The notes: generated by a model from the sequence alone, not told the origin. 44,035 nucleotides of DNA from Leadbetterella sp. (GCA_021740125.1 JAIPAJ010000007.1:1-44035), one strand, 5' to 3'. Counted from the first letter of the stretch, positions 22,402 to 31,046 are shown. Program-made: numbers and translations.

Positions 22402-23595
22402 ATGAAAAGCTTATTAATTCTACTTGCGAGTATATCGCTATTTTTCTCTTGTAAAAGAAAACCTGAACTTAAATCTGGTCTGTGGCGAGCGGAAGTGCCC
22501 ACGATTGCTGGCGTTTTACCATTTCATATTCAAATAGAAAACAACCAAGCTTTTGCTATAAATGCCGATGAAAAATTGGCTTTTGATACCTTGTATTTTG
22601 AAAATGATTCCTTGCATCTCAAGATGGAACTCTTTGATGCTGAAATAATTGCAAAAGTAGAAGGAGAAACCATGAACGGAATTTTTCGTAAAAAAATGGC
22701 CAATTTGGATAACAGGGAAGGAACTTTTACAGCAAAGTTTGGACAAGAATTTAGATTTAAAAATGGTAAATCGAACGCATCTTTGGCAAATAAATATTCA
22801 ATAGTTTTTGATGATGGAAAAAGTACCTATGAAGCAGTGGGTATTTTCGAACAAAAAGAAAATAAGGTAAAAGGTACATTTCTCACTACAACTGGCGACT
22901 ATCGCTATCTGGATGGAAATTTAGTGGGCGATAGTCTTAAACTCACTTGCTTTGATGGAAATCATACATTTTTGTTCACTGCTAAAATAATTGGAGATAG
23001 CCTAACGGGAGGCACATTTTGCTATAGTTTGAAAGGAACAGAAAAATGGTCGGGTATAAAAAATGACCAAGCAGCTTTGCCAGATGCCAACAGCCTGACT
23101 TACTTAAAACCGGGTTTCACAAGTATAGACTTCAGTTTTCCTGACGAAACTGGTAAAAAGATTTCTATAAAAGATGAGCGATACAAAAATAAAGTTACCA
23201 TCGTCCAAATATTAGGCTCGTGGTGCCCAAACTGCATGGATGAGACCCGTTTCTTGGCCGATTTCAAAAAGAAAAACTCATCAGTCGAAATAATTGGACT
23301 AGCTTTCGAAAAATCCTTGGAGCCAGCTTTTGTAAATCCTAAAATACAAAGACTTAAAACAAGATTTGGCGTTACCTATTCGATACTCTTAGCAGGCAAA
23401 AACGACAAAGCCGACGCTTCTGACAAATTGCCGATGTTGAACAAAATCATCAGTTTCCCTACCACCATCATCATTGACAAAAAGGGTGTTGTCCGCCAAA
23501 TACATACCGGCTTTAGCGGCCCAGGTACTGGCGATTATTACAATAAGTTTGTGGAAGAGTTTACAAGGTTTGTGGAGAAGTTGGAGAAGGAGTAA
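22402..23595 (+). CDS. TlpA-like thioredoxin-fold lipoprotein
   Basis: An envelope thiol-disulfide oxidoreductase of the TlpA/ResA group. The signal peptide ends in a lipobox with Cys17 (LFFSCKRK). Residues about 20–225 form a DUF4369-like beta-rich N-terminal region, and from about 235 a thioredoxin domain follows (LKPGFTSIDFSFPDETGKKISI). The redox site is CPNC at residues 275–278 in ILGSWCPNCMDE, and the cis-Pro loop is ISFPTTIIIDKKG. A 397-residue length is usual for such two-part Bacteroidota proteins. It probably reduces disulfides in the periplasm, perhaps for cytochrome c maturation. The 90-bp repeat array precedes it and no near promoter is evident. Confidence 0.9.
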   Translation: MKSLLILLASISLFFSCKRKPELKSGLWRAEVPTIAGVLPFHIQIENNQAFAINADEKLAFDTLYFENDSLHLKMELFDAEIIAKVEGETMNGIFRKKMANLDNREGTFTAKFGQEFRFKNGKSNASLANKYSIVFDDGKSTYEAVGIFEQKENKVKGTFLTTTGDYRYLDGNLVGDSLKLTCFDGNHTFLFTAKIIGDSLTGGTFCYSLKGTEKWSGIKNDQAALPDANSLTYLKPGFTSIDFSFPDETGKKISIKDERYKNKVTIVQILGSWCPNCMDETRFLADFKKKNSSVEIIGLAFEKSLEPAFVNPKIQRLKTRFGVTYSILLAGKNDKADASDKLPMLNKIISFPTTIIIDKKGVVRQIHTGFSGPGTGDYYNKFVEEFTRFVEKLEKE

Positions 23596-23687
23596 ACTTT
23601 CAATAATAGTTTTTTGGCAAATCAACGTTTTTTTATTTTAACGAATTGGGCTTCTGATGTTCCCAAAATTTTAAATAAAAAAATAAT

Positions 23688-23746
23688 AGTATGCTTGCAT
23701 AACAATATTTTATTTTATTACTTTGCAAACAGTATGCTTGCATACT
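23688..23746. promoter_or_regulatory. Promoter of the acyl-CoA dehydrogenase gene with two palindromic operators
   Basis: Two near-identical sites, AGTATGCTTGCATAAC (23,688–23,703) and AGTATGCTTGCATACT (23,731–23,746, a perfect 16-bp palindrome AGTATGC-TT-GCATACT), are spaced 43 bp centre to centre, about four helical turns. Between them lies a -7-like TTACTTTG (23,718–23,725) with TTG at 23,695–23,697 as the -33, 20 bp apart. The first site overlaps -33 and the second the start point, the layout of a repressor operator pair. TetR-type regulators of fatty-acid degradation bind such palindromes; no regulator gene lies nearby. Confidence 0.75.
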
Positions 23747-23777
23747 ATTCTTTTGACCTTTAAATAACATTACAGAC

Positions 23778-25577
23778 ATGTCAATCGTAGCAGAAAAAGA
23801 AGCACTAAAAGGAGGAGAGTTTTTGATTAAAGACTCTACCGCTGATCAGATATTTATCCGTGAAGAATTTAATGAGGAGCAGCAAATGATTGCTGATACT
23901 TGTAGAGATTTCTTGAAAACCGAAATCTGGCCTATTTTAGATGAAATAGATTATGCCAAATCACCTGACCTTATATCTTCATTGATGGATAAAGCTGGTG
24001 AATTGGGTCTTTTAGGAACAGCTGTTCCTGAAGAATATGGTGGCTTTGGTATGAACTTCAACACTTCTATGCTAGTAGCAGAGGTTTTGGGTGCAGGTCA
24101 TTCCTTTTCCGTTGCTCAATCTGCCCACACTGGTATCGGTACTTTGCCCATTTTGTATTATGGAAACGAAGAACAAAAACAAAAATATCTTCCAAATTTG
24201 GCCTCTGGTGTTTGGAAAGCAGCTTACTGCTTGACAGAGCCAGATTTTGGCTCAGATGCCAACGGTGGAAAATCAAAAGCAGAACTTACCGCTGATGGGA
24301 AACACTATAAAATCAATGGCACTAAAATGTGGATCACCAACGGTGGTTTTGCAGATATATTTATCGTTTTTGCCAAAATCGGAGAAGATAAAAATCTAAC
24401 CGCTTTCATTGTAGAGAAGGTTTTTGGGGGTATCACTATGAACGAGCCTGAGAAAAAACTCGGTATCAAAGGTTCTGACACCCGCCAAGTATTTTTTAAT
24501 GAATGTTTGGTGCCCATAGAAAATATGCTTTCTACCCGTGAAAACGGATTTAAGATTGCGGTAAATATCTTGAACATCGGCCGTATCAAATTGGGTATTG
24601 CCGCAGTAGGAGGTTCTAAAGGTGTTTTAAATCACGCCATTAATTACGCTAACGAGCGTAAGCAATTTGGTATTTCTATCGGTAGATTCGGAGCAATCAA
24701 ACATAAGTTGGGTCAAATGGCCACCAAGATATGGGTGAGCGAGTCGGCTTGTTATAGAGCAGGTCAAAATATTGATGACCTTATCGCTACATTTATAGAA
24801 GGTGGAATGAATGATGCTGAAGCAAAATTGAAAGCCTTAGAACAATATGCCATAGAATGTGCAATTCTTAAAGTACACGGGTCTGAGGTATTGGACTATG
24901 TGACAGACGAAGGATTACAAGTTTATGGTGGAATGGGCTATTCTGCAGATGCTCCTATGGAAAGAGCTTACCGTGATTCAAGAATAAATAGGATATTCGA
25001 AGGTACCAACGAAATCAACCGCATGTTGATTTTAGACATGTACCTTAAAAGAGCCATGAAAGGCGAATTGGATTTATTAGGACCAGCCACAGCAGTGGGA
25101 AAAGAAATCCTTTCTATTCCAGATTTTAGCTCAAATGACGATGATGTGATGTTTGCTGCGGAGAAGAAAGTAATCAAAAACATGAAAAAAGCGGCATTGA
25201 TGATTGCAGGGGCAGCAGTTCAGAAATTTATGATGAAACTTTCGCACGAGCAAGAAATATTGATGAACGTGGCCGATATGATAACTGAAGTTTATGCTGC
25301 TGAATCGGCTTTATTGAGAGTTGAAAAGCTCATTGGAATGAAAGGTGACGAAGCCGTTTCGCTTCAGAAAGATATGGCCTTGGTATATTTACAAGATGCC
25401 GTTTTGAAATGTAACCAGTCAGGCCGTGAAGCCATTCAATCTTTTGCCGAAGGCGATGAACTGAGAGTAATGCTTATGGGCTTGAAACGTTTTACAAAAA
25501 TAGACCCATTAAACACAAGAGATGCAAGAAGAAGAGTCGCAGATGCACTTTTAGCTGAAAACAAGTATATATTTTAA
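23778..25577 (+). CDS. Acyl-CoA dehydrogenase
   Basis: A 599-residue FAD enzyme that introduces the alpha-beta double bond in acyl-CoA in fatty-acid oxidation. It has the three-domain fold with an additional C-terminal helical region typical of long, very-long-chain-type members. Signatures: FGMNFNTSMLVAEVLGAGHS near 93, AAYCLTEPDFGSDANGGKSKA near 149 (FAD contact), WITNGGFADIFIVFAK near 186, the catalytic-Glu region RIFEGTNEINRM near 405, and YGGMGYSADAPMERAYRDSRI near 383. The start is the ATG at 23,778, preceded by a promoter with two palindromic operators. No etfAB or thiolase gene is adjacent; the terminator lies at 25,709. Confidence 0.94.
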   Translation: MSIVAEKEALKGGEFLIKDSTADQIFIREEFNEEQQMIADTCRDFLKTEIWPILDEIDYAKSPDLISSLMDKAGELGLLGTAVPEEYGGFGMNFNTSMLVAEVLGAGHSFSVAQSAHTGIGTLPILYYGNEEQKQKYLPNLASGVWKAAYCLTEPDFGSDANGGKSKAELTADGKHYKINGTKMWITNGGFADIFIVFAKIGEDKNLTAFIVEKVFGGITMNEPEKKLGIKGSDTRQVFFNECLVPIENMLSTRENGFKIAVNILNIGRIKLGIAAVGGSKGVLNHAINYANERKQFGISIGRFGAIKHKLGQMATKIWVSESACYRAGQNIDDLIATFIEGGMNDAEAKLKALEQYAIECAILKVHGSEVLDYVTDEGLQVYGGMGYSADAPMERAYRDSRINRIFEGTNEINRMLILDMYLKRAMKGELDLLGPATAVGKEILSIPDFSSNDDDVMFAAEKKVIKNMKKAALMIAGAAVQKFMMKLSHEQEILMNVADMITEVYAAESALLRVEKLIGMKGDEAVSLQKDMALVYLQDAVLKCNQSGREAIQSFAEGDELRVMLMGLKRFTKIDPLNTRDARRRVADALLAENKYIF

Positions 25578-25604
25578 ATAGTCTAGTGTTGGACACACAT
25601 GGTG

Positions 25605-25918
25605 GTTGAGCGGAGTTGATCCCTGTGGCTAAGCAGAGCCGAAGCCACAAATGCTCCACACATTAGAATTCAAATATTTTGGCTTAGAATCAACAATTAA
25701 AAACCAATAAACCAGCCTTATATTATTTAGGGCTGGTTTTTTATTTGTGCTTTGAATCTTCACTTCGCCTAAGTTAGACAAGTTCAATGACCACAGAACA
25801 GCGAACTTAGCCAAAGTGCTTTGTCGCTTTAGAATACTCTTTTCACTTCGACTCCGCTCAGTGAATGTAGCCGATAGCTAGCTAAGATAAGCTCAACCCA
25901 GTTGCTGAGCGGAGCCGA
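25605..25918. repeat. GAGCGGAG-type inverted repeats between the acyl-CoA dehydrogenase and cyclophilin genes
   Basis: This 342-bp gap holds no gene. It contains GTTGAGCGGAGTTGAT at 25,605–25,620, a stem TGTGGCT / AGCCACA at 25,624–25,649, and a near-perfect 14-bp inverted pair TCGACTCCGCTCAG (25,848–25,861) and CTGAGCGGAGCCGA (25,905–25,918) with one mismatch around a 43-nt loop. The rightmost arm meets the stop codon of the cyclophilin gene. These are the CTCCGCTCAG elements seen repeatedly in Bacteroidota genomes. Confidence 0.8.
25709..25743 (+). terminator. Terminator of the acyl-CoA dehydrogenase gene
   Basis: AAACCAGCC (25,709–25,717) pairs with GGCTGGTTT (25,731–25,739) across a 13-nt A+T-rich loop, followed by a run of T residues. 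It is about 130 bp beyond the stop codon. Confidence 0.85.
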
Positions 25919-25919
25919 T

Positions 25920-26363
25920 TCATGCTACCTCTTCAATAATCGTAATCTTCTGTATTTTATCTCCTTGACGAATCAAATCCACCACCTCAAGACCTTCAAC
26001 CACTTTTCCAAAACACGTATGGTTTCTGTCTAAATGCTGGGTGTTGGTTCTGTTGTGACAGATAAAGAACTGTGAACCTCCCGTGTTTCTACCTCTGTGG
26101 GCCATCGATAAAACGCCTTTGTCGTGGTATTGCAATTCTCCTGTCAGTTCGCAAGGAATTGAGTATCCTGGGCCGCCGCCGCCCGTACCGTCAGGGTCGC
26201 CACCTTGTACCATGAAGTTTGGAATAACTCTGTGGAATATCAAACCATCATAGAATCCTTTTTTAGATAAATCTATGAAGTTTTGAACTGCAATAGGGGC
26301 ATCGGTATCATAAAATTCGATCAACATCGTACCCTTGTCTGTTATCATTTCTGCTTTACGCAT
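25920..26363 (-). CDS. Cyclophilin-type peptidyl-prolyl isomerase
   Basis: A 147-residue single-domain cyclophilin that speeds cis–trans isomerisation of Xaa-Pro bonds during folding. Catalytic and binding signatures are complete: FHRVIPNFMVQGGDPDGTGGGGPGY near 44–68 (Arg and Phe of the active site), LSMAHRGRNTGGSQFFI near 85, and HLDRNHTCFGKVVEG near 109. No signal peptide is present, so it is cytoplasmic. Start is the ATG at 26,363, with a TACTTTTG -7 box at 26,387–26,394. Its stop codon abuts the GAGCGGAG-type repeat. Confidence 0.96.
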   Translation of the reverse strand: MRKAEMITDKGTMLIEFYDTDAPIAVQNFIDLSKKGFYDGLIFHRVIPNFMVQGGDPDGTGGGGPGYSIPCELTGELQYHDKGVLSMAHRGRNTGGSQFFICHNRTNTQHLDRNHTCFGKVVEGLEVVDLIRQGDKIQKITIIEEVA

Positions 26364-26386
26364 AGTATATTTTATTTAGTTTTGTG

Positions 26387-26394
26387 CAAAAGTA
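26387..26394 (-). promoter_or_regulatory. Probable -7 box of the cyclophilin gene
   Basis: The minus strand reads TACTTTTG, a TAnnTTTG match, 23 bp upstream of the start codon at 26,363. Confidence 0.5.
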
Positions 26395-26511
26395 ATTCTT
26401 AAAATTGGATTCCCACATTTAAGGCTACTTCAAAAACAAGAATAAAAGCCCAAAATATTTCTTATATTTGGTAGACTTAATTTTTTCCAACTTTAATAAT
26501 CCAAAACCAAA

Positions 26512-27288
26512 ATGGAACTTAACCTGAAAATCTCCAAGTGGGCCTCCAATAATACAGTTTTAAGCATTGGTTTAATTATTCTTTTTCAGTTTCTCCAAAT
26601 TTTCTTAGGTATCAAAATAGGCAGGGGGTTGTTTCCATCTATTTCCAATTATGAACTCACTATAGTTTGTATTTTGATTTTTTCGTTAATTTTTACTTTG
26701 CAAAAGCGATTTAGTGTTTTGTACAACAATTTGAACAAAATACAAAAATATGGACCGATGCTACAATATAATGTGTTGGTTTTTCTCAGCACTTTTGCCC
26801 TTAGTTTAACATTTGGAGCTCACCTCAACAGCGTGGAAAATCCAACTAGAAATATCCAGCTTTTTGCTACCGAGCACCACAATAACTTAGACTCAACCAC
26901 CCATGTTTTAATTCAAAAAGCCCTTGAAAAACAAAAAGCTAAGGCCACAATTCATGTCGAAACGACCAAAGACACAGGCAAGCGAGTGGTCTATTTTCTC
27001 TTATTTTTTTTGAGCTTGATACTAACTTATTTTATTGCCGTCATGGCCTGTAGTTTGGCCTGTTCTGGATATGGTGCGGTGGCCATTTTGGTGTTATTAC
27101 TAGGCCAAGGAGTATTGGGTTCGGGTATTTATTTCTTTTTAAAGATTTTTAGAAAGGGTTTCATTAAAAAATGGAAACAGCTTGATATAAAAGAGAAGAA
27201 AAAAGAAAGAAAAAGGTACTGGCTCACCCTCCTTATAAGCAGCTTAGCCTTTTGGTTATTCATACTTTTGGGTAATTTGTTGGGATAA
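26512..27288 (+). CDS. Unrecognised multi-pass membrane protein
   Basis: I do not recognise this 258-residue protein. It has five to six clear hydrophobic segments (about residues 17–37, 47–65, 85–103, 162–180, 185–205 and 238–256) and an extracytoplasmic loop between the third and fourth (NSVENPTRNIQLFATEHHNN…). A basic cytoplasmic stretch (RKGFIKKWKQLDIKEKKKERKRYW) precedes the last segment, so the N-terminus may face either side. A small Cys/Gly-rich helix (MACSLACSGYGAVA) is unusual. It stands alone, with a TATATTTG box at 26,463–26,470 upstream, and ends 40 bp before the nucleotide-sugar dehydrogenase gene. Confidence 0.75.
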   Translation: MELNLKISKWASNNTVLSIGLIILFQFLQIFLGIKIGRGLFPSISNYELTIVCILIFSLIFTLQKRFSVLYNNLNKIQKYGPMLQYNVLVFLSTFALSLTFGAHLNSVENPTRNIQLFATEHHNNLDSTTHVLIQKALEKQKAKATIHVETTKDTGKRVVYFLLFFLSLILTYFIAVMACSLACSGYGAVAILVLLLGQGVLGSGIYFFLKIFRKGFIKKWKQLDIKEKKKERKRYWLTLLISSLAFWLFILLGNLLG

Positions 27289-27293
27289 TTCAC

Positions 27294-27301
27294 TAATTTT
27301 G
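27294..27301 (+). promoter_or_regulatory. Probable -7 box of the nucleotide-sugar dehydrogenase gene
   Basis: TAATTTTG matches TAnnTTTG, 27 bp before the ATG. A TTTG 23 bp further upstream could act as -33 but is spaced wider than usual. Confidence 0.45.
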
Positions 27302-27328
27302 GACAAATTATAAGAACAATACTTAGAA

Positions 27329-28603
27329 ATGTCTATTAACGAGGATTTGCAAATTGTGATATGTGGTTTGGGATATGTTGGACTACCATTGGCAGTTGAA
27401 TTTGGTAAAAAACATCCAACGATTGGTTTTGATATTAATAAGCAACGAATTGCGGAATTAAACAAAGGATTAGATAAAACACTTGAGCAAACTCCTGATG
27501 AAATCCAAAGTGCCAAGCTTTTAAGTTTTACTTCAGATATCAAAAATTTTGAGTTGCTTCCAGTTTCAACAGTATTTATTGTTACCGTTCCTACCCCCAT
27601 TGATGCATATAAAAAACCCGATTTAAAGCCATTAATTTCCGTTTCAATGACTATCGGGGAAGTTCTAAAAAAAGGCGATGTAGTTATTTATGAAAGCACG
27701 GTTTACCCAGGCTGCACAGAAGACGACTGTGTACCTGTTTTAGAAAAATACAGTGGACTGAAATTTAACCAAGATTTTTTCTGTGGTTATTCTCCTGAAA
27801 GAATCAATCCAGGGGATAAAAAAAATACCCTGACCAAAATCCTAAAAATTACTTCTGGCTCTACGCCTGCAATCGGGGAATTTGTCAATGATTTGTATGG
27901 AAGTATCATAGAAGCAGGTACTTATCAAGCCCCTTCTATCAAAGTAGCGGAGGCGGCCAAACTCATAGAAAACTGTCAAAGAGATGTCAATATTTCATTT
28001 GTGAATGAGCTGGCCCTTATTTTCGAGAAAATGAATTTAGATACGACCGAGGTGCTCAAAGCCGCGGGTACCAAATGGAATTTTCTCAAGTTTCAGCCAG
28101 GTCTTGTGGGTGGGCATTGCATTGGAGTGGATCCCTATTACATGCTTTACAAATCGGAGCAACTGGGTTATTATCCTGCTCTGATTGGTTCTGGAAGACG
28201 TATTAATGACAACATGGGTGTTTTCGTAGCCAACAAAGTGGTGAAATTAATGATCAGCAAAGGCATCAACGTGAAGGATTCTAAAGCTTTGATTTTGGGC
28301 TTTACTTTCAAAGAAAACTGCCCAGATATCCGCAATACCAAAGTGATAGATATCTACAACGAGCTAAAAGATTTCGGTATCAAAACTGACCTCTACGATC
28401 CCTGGGCCGACAATGAAGAAGTGCAACACGAATACGGTATTGGGCTTACTCCAGTATTGAATCAAAAGTACGATTTGATTATCCATGCCGTCAACCACCA
28501 AGCTTTCGAAACGCTAAATATCGCAGATTTTGCTGCTGAAAGTCATGTGTTATTTGATGTTAAAAGCACTCTGGATAAGTCTTTGGTGGATGCTCGGTTG
28601 TAG
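27329..28603 (+). CDS. UDP-N-acetyl-hexosamine dehydrogenase (WbpO/TviB type)
   Basis: This enzyme oxidises C6 of a UDP-sugar to the uronic acid using two NAD. The 424 residues have the UDP-glucose/GDP-mannose dehydrogenase layout: IVICGLGYVGLPLAVEFGKK (NAD loop, near 8–27), VIYESTVYPGCTEDDCVPVLE near 115, GYSPERINPGDKKNTL near 151, and the catalytic Cys264 in GLVGGHCIGVDPYY. The EDDCVPVLE and GYSPERINPGD stretches point to the TviB/WbpO branch acting on UDP-GlcNAc or UDP-GalNAc rather than UDP-glucose. It has a TAATTTTG box at 27,294–27,301. It is the first gene of the surface-polysaccharide locus. Confidence 0.92.
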   Translation: MSINEDLQIVICGLGYVGLPLAVEFGKKHPTIGFDINKQRIAELNKGLDKTLEQTPDEIQSAKLLSFTSDIKNFELLPVSTVFIVTVPTPIDAYKKPDLKPLISVSMTIGEVLKKGDVVIYESTVYPGCTEDDCVPVLEKYSGLKFNQDFFCGYSPERINPGDKKNTLTKILKITSGSTPAIGEFVNDLYGSIIEAGTYQAPSIKVAEAAKLIENCQRDVNISFVNELALIFEKMNLDTTEVLKAAGTKWNFLKFQPGLVGGHCIGVDPYYMLYKSEQLGYYPALIGSGRRINDNMGVFVANKVVKLMISKGINVKDSKALILGFTFKENCPDIRNTKVIDIYNELKDFGIKTDLYDPWADNEEVQHEYGIGLTPVLNQKYDLIIHAVNHQAFETLNIADFAAESHVLFDVKSTLDKSLVDARL

Positions 28604-29024
28604 TTTTTTAAACACATATACAGATTGAAATTATATATGGTTCTCTATGCTTACAGTTTGTCTATTTTTTTTTACATTAAGTGTATTACGATTCCTTAAA
28701 TTGAGGAACTATTTTTACCACAGATTGCTCAGAGTTATGCATGGAGTGGAACTGAGTATTTGAATCTTTGTGGCTTTTGTGGAATTTCTGGATATCTTAA
28801 TTCAAAACTAGTGAAGGTTTTTTTAACATGAAGTGCAAGAAGGTTTTAAGATTCCTTAATGTCCTTAATTCCTTAACTTTCTTTATGTTAAACTTTTAAA
28901 ACTATATTTTTTTAATATTAGGTGCATTAAGACATTAAGCCCCTTTACTCCATTAATTTTTTATATTTCAACAGAAAACAATTTCAATTATATTCTTTTA
29001 ATTTTGAATCTTTAATAGCAACAA
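28604..29024. other. 421-bp intergenic region with AACATGAAG / GCATTAAG repeats
   Basis: No gene is visible. Motifs related to the 90-bp array recur: TTTAACATGAAGTGCAAG at about 28,822, TAGGTGCATTAAG at about 28,919, and TTAAGATTCCTTAATGTCC between. TTTAACAT (28,822–28,829) and ATGTTAAA (28,885–28,892) form an inverted pair. A -7-like TAATTTTG (28,999–29,006) lies 18 bp before the epimerase start. Confidence 0.7.
28999..29006 (+). promoter_or_regulatory. Probable -7 box of the UDP-GlcNAc 2-epimerase gene
   Basis: TAATTTTG, an exact TAnnTTTG match, 18 bp upstream of the ATG at 29,025, in an A+T-rich region. Confidence 0.45.
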
Positions 29025-30125
29025 ATGTCAAAACTCATAGATATCATAGCCGGAGCACGCCCCAACTTCATGAAGATTGCTCCCATTATCGACGCTTTTA
29101 AGAGCCACCAATTCGAAAAAAAAGGAATAAACTTCCGCCTAATACATACCGGTCAGCACTATGATAAAAATATGAGTGAGACCTTCTTTGATGAGCTGGG
29201 CATACCCCATCCAGATATCAACTTGCAGGTAGGCTCAGGTACTCAGGCAGAACAAACAGCCAAGATAATGATGGCTTATGAACAAATTTTACTAGAAAAA
29301 CCTTCCAATCTTTGTATTGTCGTAGGAGACGTGACTTCCACCATGGCTTGTTCTATTGCTGCCAGAAAACTCCATATAGACGTGGCACATATTGAAGGGG
29401 GTATCCGCTCTTATGACGAAACCATGCCCGAAGAAATAAATAGGAAGGTCACCGACGCCATTACCAATTATTTCTTTACCACATCTGAGGTAGCCAACCA
29501 AAACCTAAGAAGGGAAGGCATAAAGAAGGAAAAGATTTTTTTTGTGGGCAATACCATGATAGATACCCTGCTCAAGAATATTCCTCGGCTTAAAGAACCT
29601 AAGATTTGGGCTGAAAATGGACTAAAAGAGCAAGAATACATTGTGATGACCCTGCATCGGCCTGCCAATGTCGATGATCCTGCAAATCTACTTAATCTCG
29701 TAAAAATAGTCAGTGAAACTGTGGCTCCCAACAAAATAATCTTTCCAATACATCCACGTACCCGCAAAGTGTATGAAAGCCTTGATCTGCAGCCTGAGAA
29801 TATCATCCTCTCCGAACCCATGGGTTATTTGGAATTCAACTATTTAGTTAAAAATGCCAAGGTGGTCATTACTGATTCTGGTGGAATCACTGAAGAAACC
29901 ACCGTCATGAAGGTGCCATGCTTGACGCTTAGAGACTCCACAGAAAGACCTGAGACCTGTACCATAGGCACAAACCAACTCATAGGCACCGACCCGAGCA
30001 AACTGATAGAACCTTTAAAGGATATTTTTGCTGGAAATTGGAAAAAAGGAGAAATCCCTGAGCTTTGGGATGGAAAAACTGCAGATAGGATTGCGGAGAT
30101 ATTGGAAAGGATATTAAAAAACTAA
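29025..30125 (+). CDS. wecB: UDP-N-acetylglucosamine 2-epimerase (non-hydrolysing)
   Basis: The enzyme turns UDP-GlcNAc into UDP-ManNAc for surface glycans. The 366 residues show AGARPNFMKIAPI near 10, HTGQHYDKNMSETFFDELG near 41, VVGDVTSTMACSIAA near 99, HIEGGIRSYDETMPEEINRKVTDAI near 123 (active-site acid cluster), TLHRPANVDD near 209 and TDSGGITEETTVMKVPCLTLRDSTERPET near 285, all diagnostic. Paired with the dehydrogenase, it could give UDP-ManNAcA. It is transcribed rightwards with a 421-bp repeat-bearing gap before it and a 375-bp gap after it, so it may have its own promoter. Confidence 0.96.
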   Translation: MSKLIDIIAGARPNFMKIAPIIDAFKSHQFEKKGINFRLIHTGQHYDKNMSETFFDELGIPHPDINLQVGSGTQAEQTAKIMMAYEQILLEKPSNLCIVVGDVTSTMACSIAARKLHIDVAHIEGGIRSYDETMPEEINRKVTDAITNYFFTTSEVANQNLRREGIKKEKIFFVGNTMIDTLLKNIPRLKEPKIWAENGLKEQEYIVMTLHRPANVDDPANLLNLVKIVSETVAPNKIIFPIHPRTRKVYESLDLQPENIILSEPMGYLEFNYLVKNAKVVITDSGGITEETTVMKVPCLTLRDSTERPETCTIGTNQLIGTDPSKLIEPLKDIFAGNWKKGEIPELWDGKTADRIAEILERILKN

Positions 30126-30500
30126 AATATATTAACGTCTTTGTCGCCTTATTAACTTCATGTTAACCTGCTTATGTATTTTAAACATATAACGACATAA
30201 AAATCATAAGCTGTTTTCTTTGTGTGCTATGAACTTAAGTGTTTTATTTTTTTTATTTGAAGTGCATTAAGGTATGAAGAGCATTAAGATTTTTCTCAGT
30301 CATTAATTATTTTAATTTCTTAATGCACTTAATAATCAAGCTATGAGAGTTATTCATGAACGAAACTAAATAAGCACATCAAGCCTATGCATTAATTTTT
30401 AAGGTTTTTTTTAAAACGAATAGTCAAAATTAGAAAGTTTGGTTATTACAATTAAGCTAAAATTTATACCTTTGCCTTTGTAAGTGCATTTTGAAAAAAA
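30126..30500. other. 375-bp intergenic region with a 12-bp inverted repeat
   Basis: No gene is visible. The sequence carries a perfect 12-bp inverted repeat, AAGTGCATTAAG (30,260–30,271) and CTTAATGCACTT (30,319–30,330), the same motif as in the 90-bp array. Near the right end TACCTTTG (30,467–30,474) is a likely -7 box for the antiterminator gene, 27 bp before its ATG. Confidence 0.75.
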
Positions 30501-31046
30501 ATGGATACCCATAAAAAAGATAATTTGACCACTAACCATACTAGTGAAAATTCTACCCGCAGCTGGTATGTTATTTACACAAAACCCAGGCATGAAAAAA
30601 AAGCTGCTGAAATGCTCCAATCTATGGGTATTGAGGCCTATTGCCCTCTGAAAATACAAACCAAACAATGGTCTGACAGGAAGAAAGTTGTGGAGGTTCC
30701 TTTATTCAATTCTTATTTATTTGTAAACATAACCGAAGCCAACAGGGCAGCCGTTTTTGCGGTGTCCAGTGTGGTAAGGTATATCTATTGGTGTGGTGTA
30801 CCAGCCATAGTCAGAAATCGAGAAATAGCAGAAATAAAACGCTGGCTTAATGATTTTGATCATGATGAGTTAGTTGTAGATCATTATAAAGCAGAGCAGA
30901 AAGTGAGGATACTTTCAGGAAGTTTTATCAACCAAGAAGCCAAGATTGTAAAGCAACAAGGTAAACATTTGGTCATGACTTTGGAAGGTTTAGGTTTGGT
31001 TTTAAGAGTAAAGCTAGATCAGATGATATTGGAGAAGGCGGAGTAG
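30501..31046 (+). CDS. UpxY-type NusG-like transcription antiterminator
   Basis: A 181-residue NusG paralogue of the kind that in Bacteroidota opens capsule operons to full transcription. The NGN domain (about residues 20–125) starts with the family signature SWYVIYTKPRHEKKAAEMLQSMGIEAYCPL and has a basic QWSDRKKVVEVPLFNSYLFV strand. A KOW-like strand region near 130–175 ends the chain (AEQKVRILSGSFINQEAKIV). An unusual basic, Asn/Thr-rich start (residues 1–20) precedes it. UpxY proteins act on the leader of their own operon; the 0.6-kb leader that follows would be its target. It is not the housekeeping NusG. Confidence 0.88.
   Translation: MDTHKKDNLTTNHTSENSTRSWYVIYTKPRHEKKAAEMLQSMGIEAYCPLKIQTKQWSDRKKVVEVPLFNSYLFVNITEANRAAVFAVSSVVRYIYWCGVPAIVRNREIAEIKRWLNDFDHDELVVDHYKAEQKVRILSGSFINQEAKIVKQQGKHLVMTLEGLGLVLRVKLDQMILEKAE

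Noticed and set aside
28604-29024. tRNA or other structured RNA in the gap before wecB
   Set aside because: I could not find a cloverleaf or a known ncRNA pattern; only short repeats are present.
30501-31046. Housekeeping NusG
   Set aside because: The gene is not next to secE or ribosomal protein genes, is located in a polysaccharide locus, and has a paralogue-like N-terminal tail.
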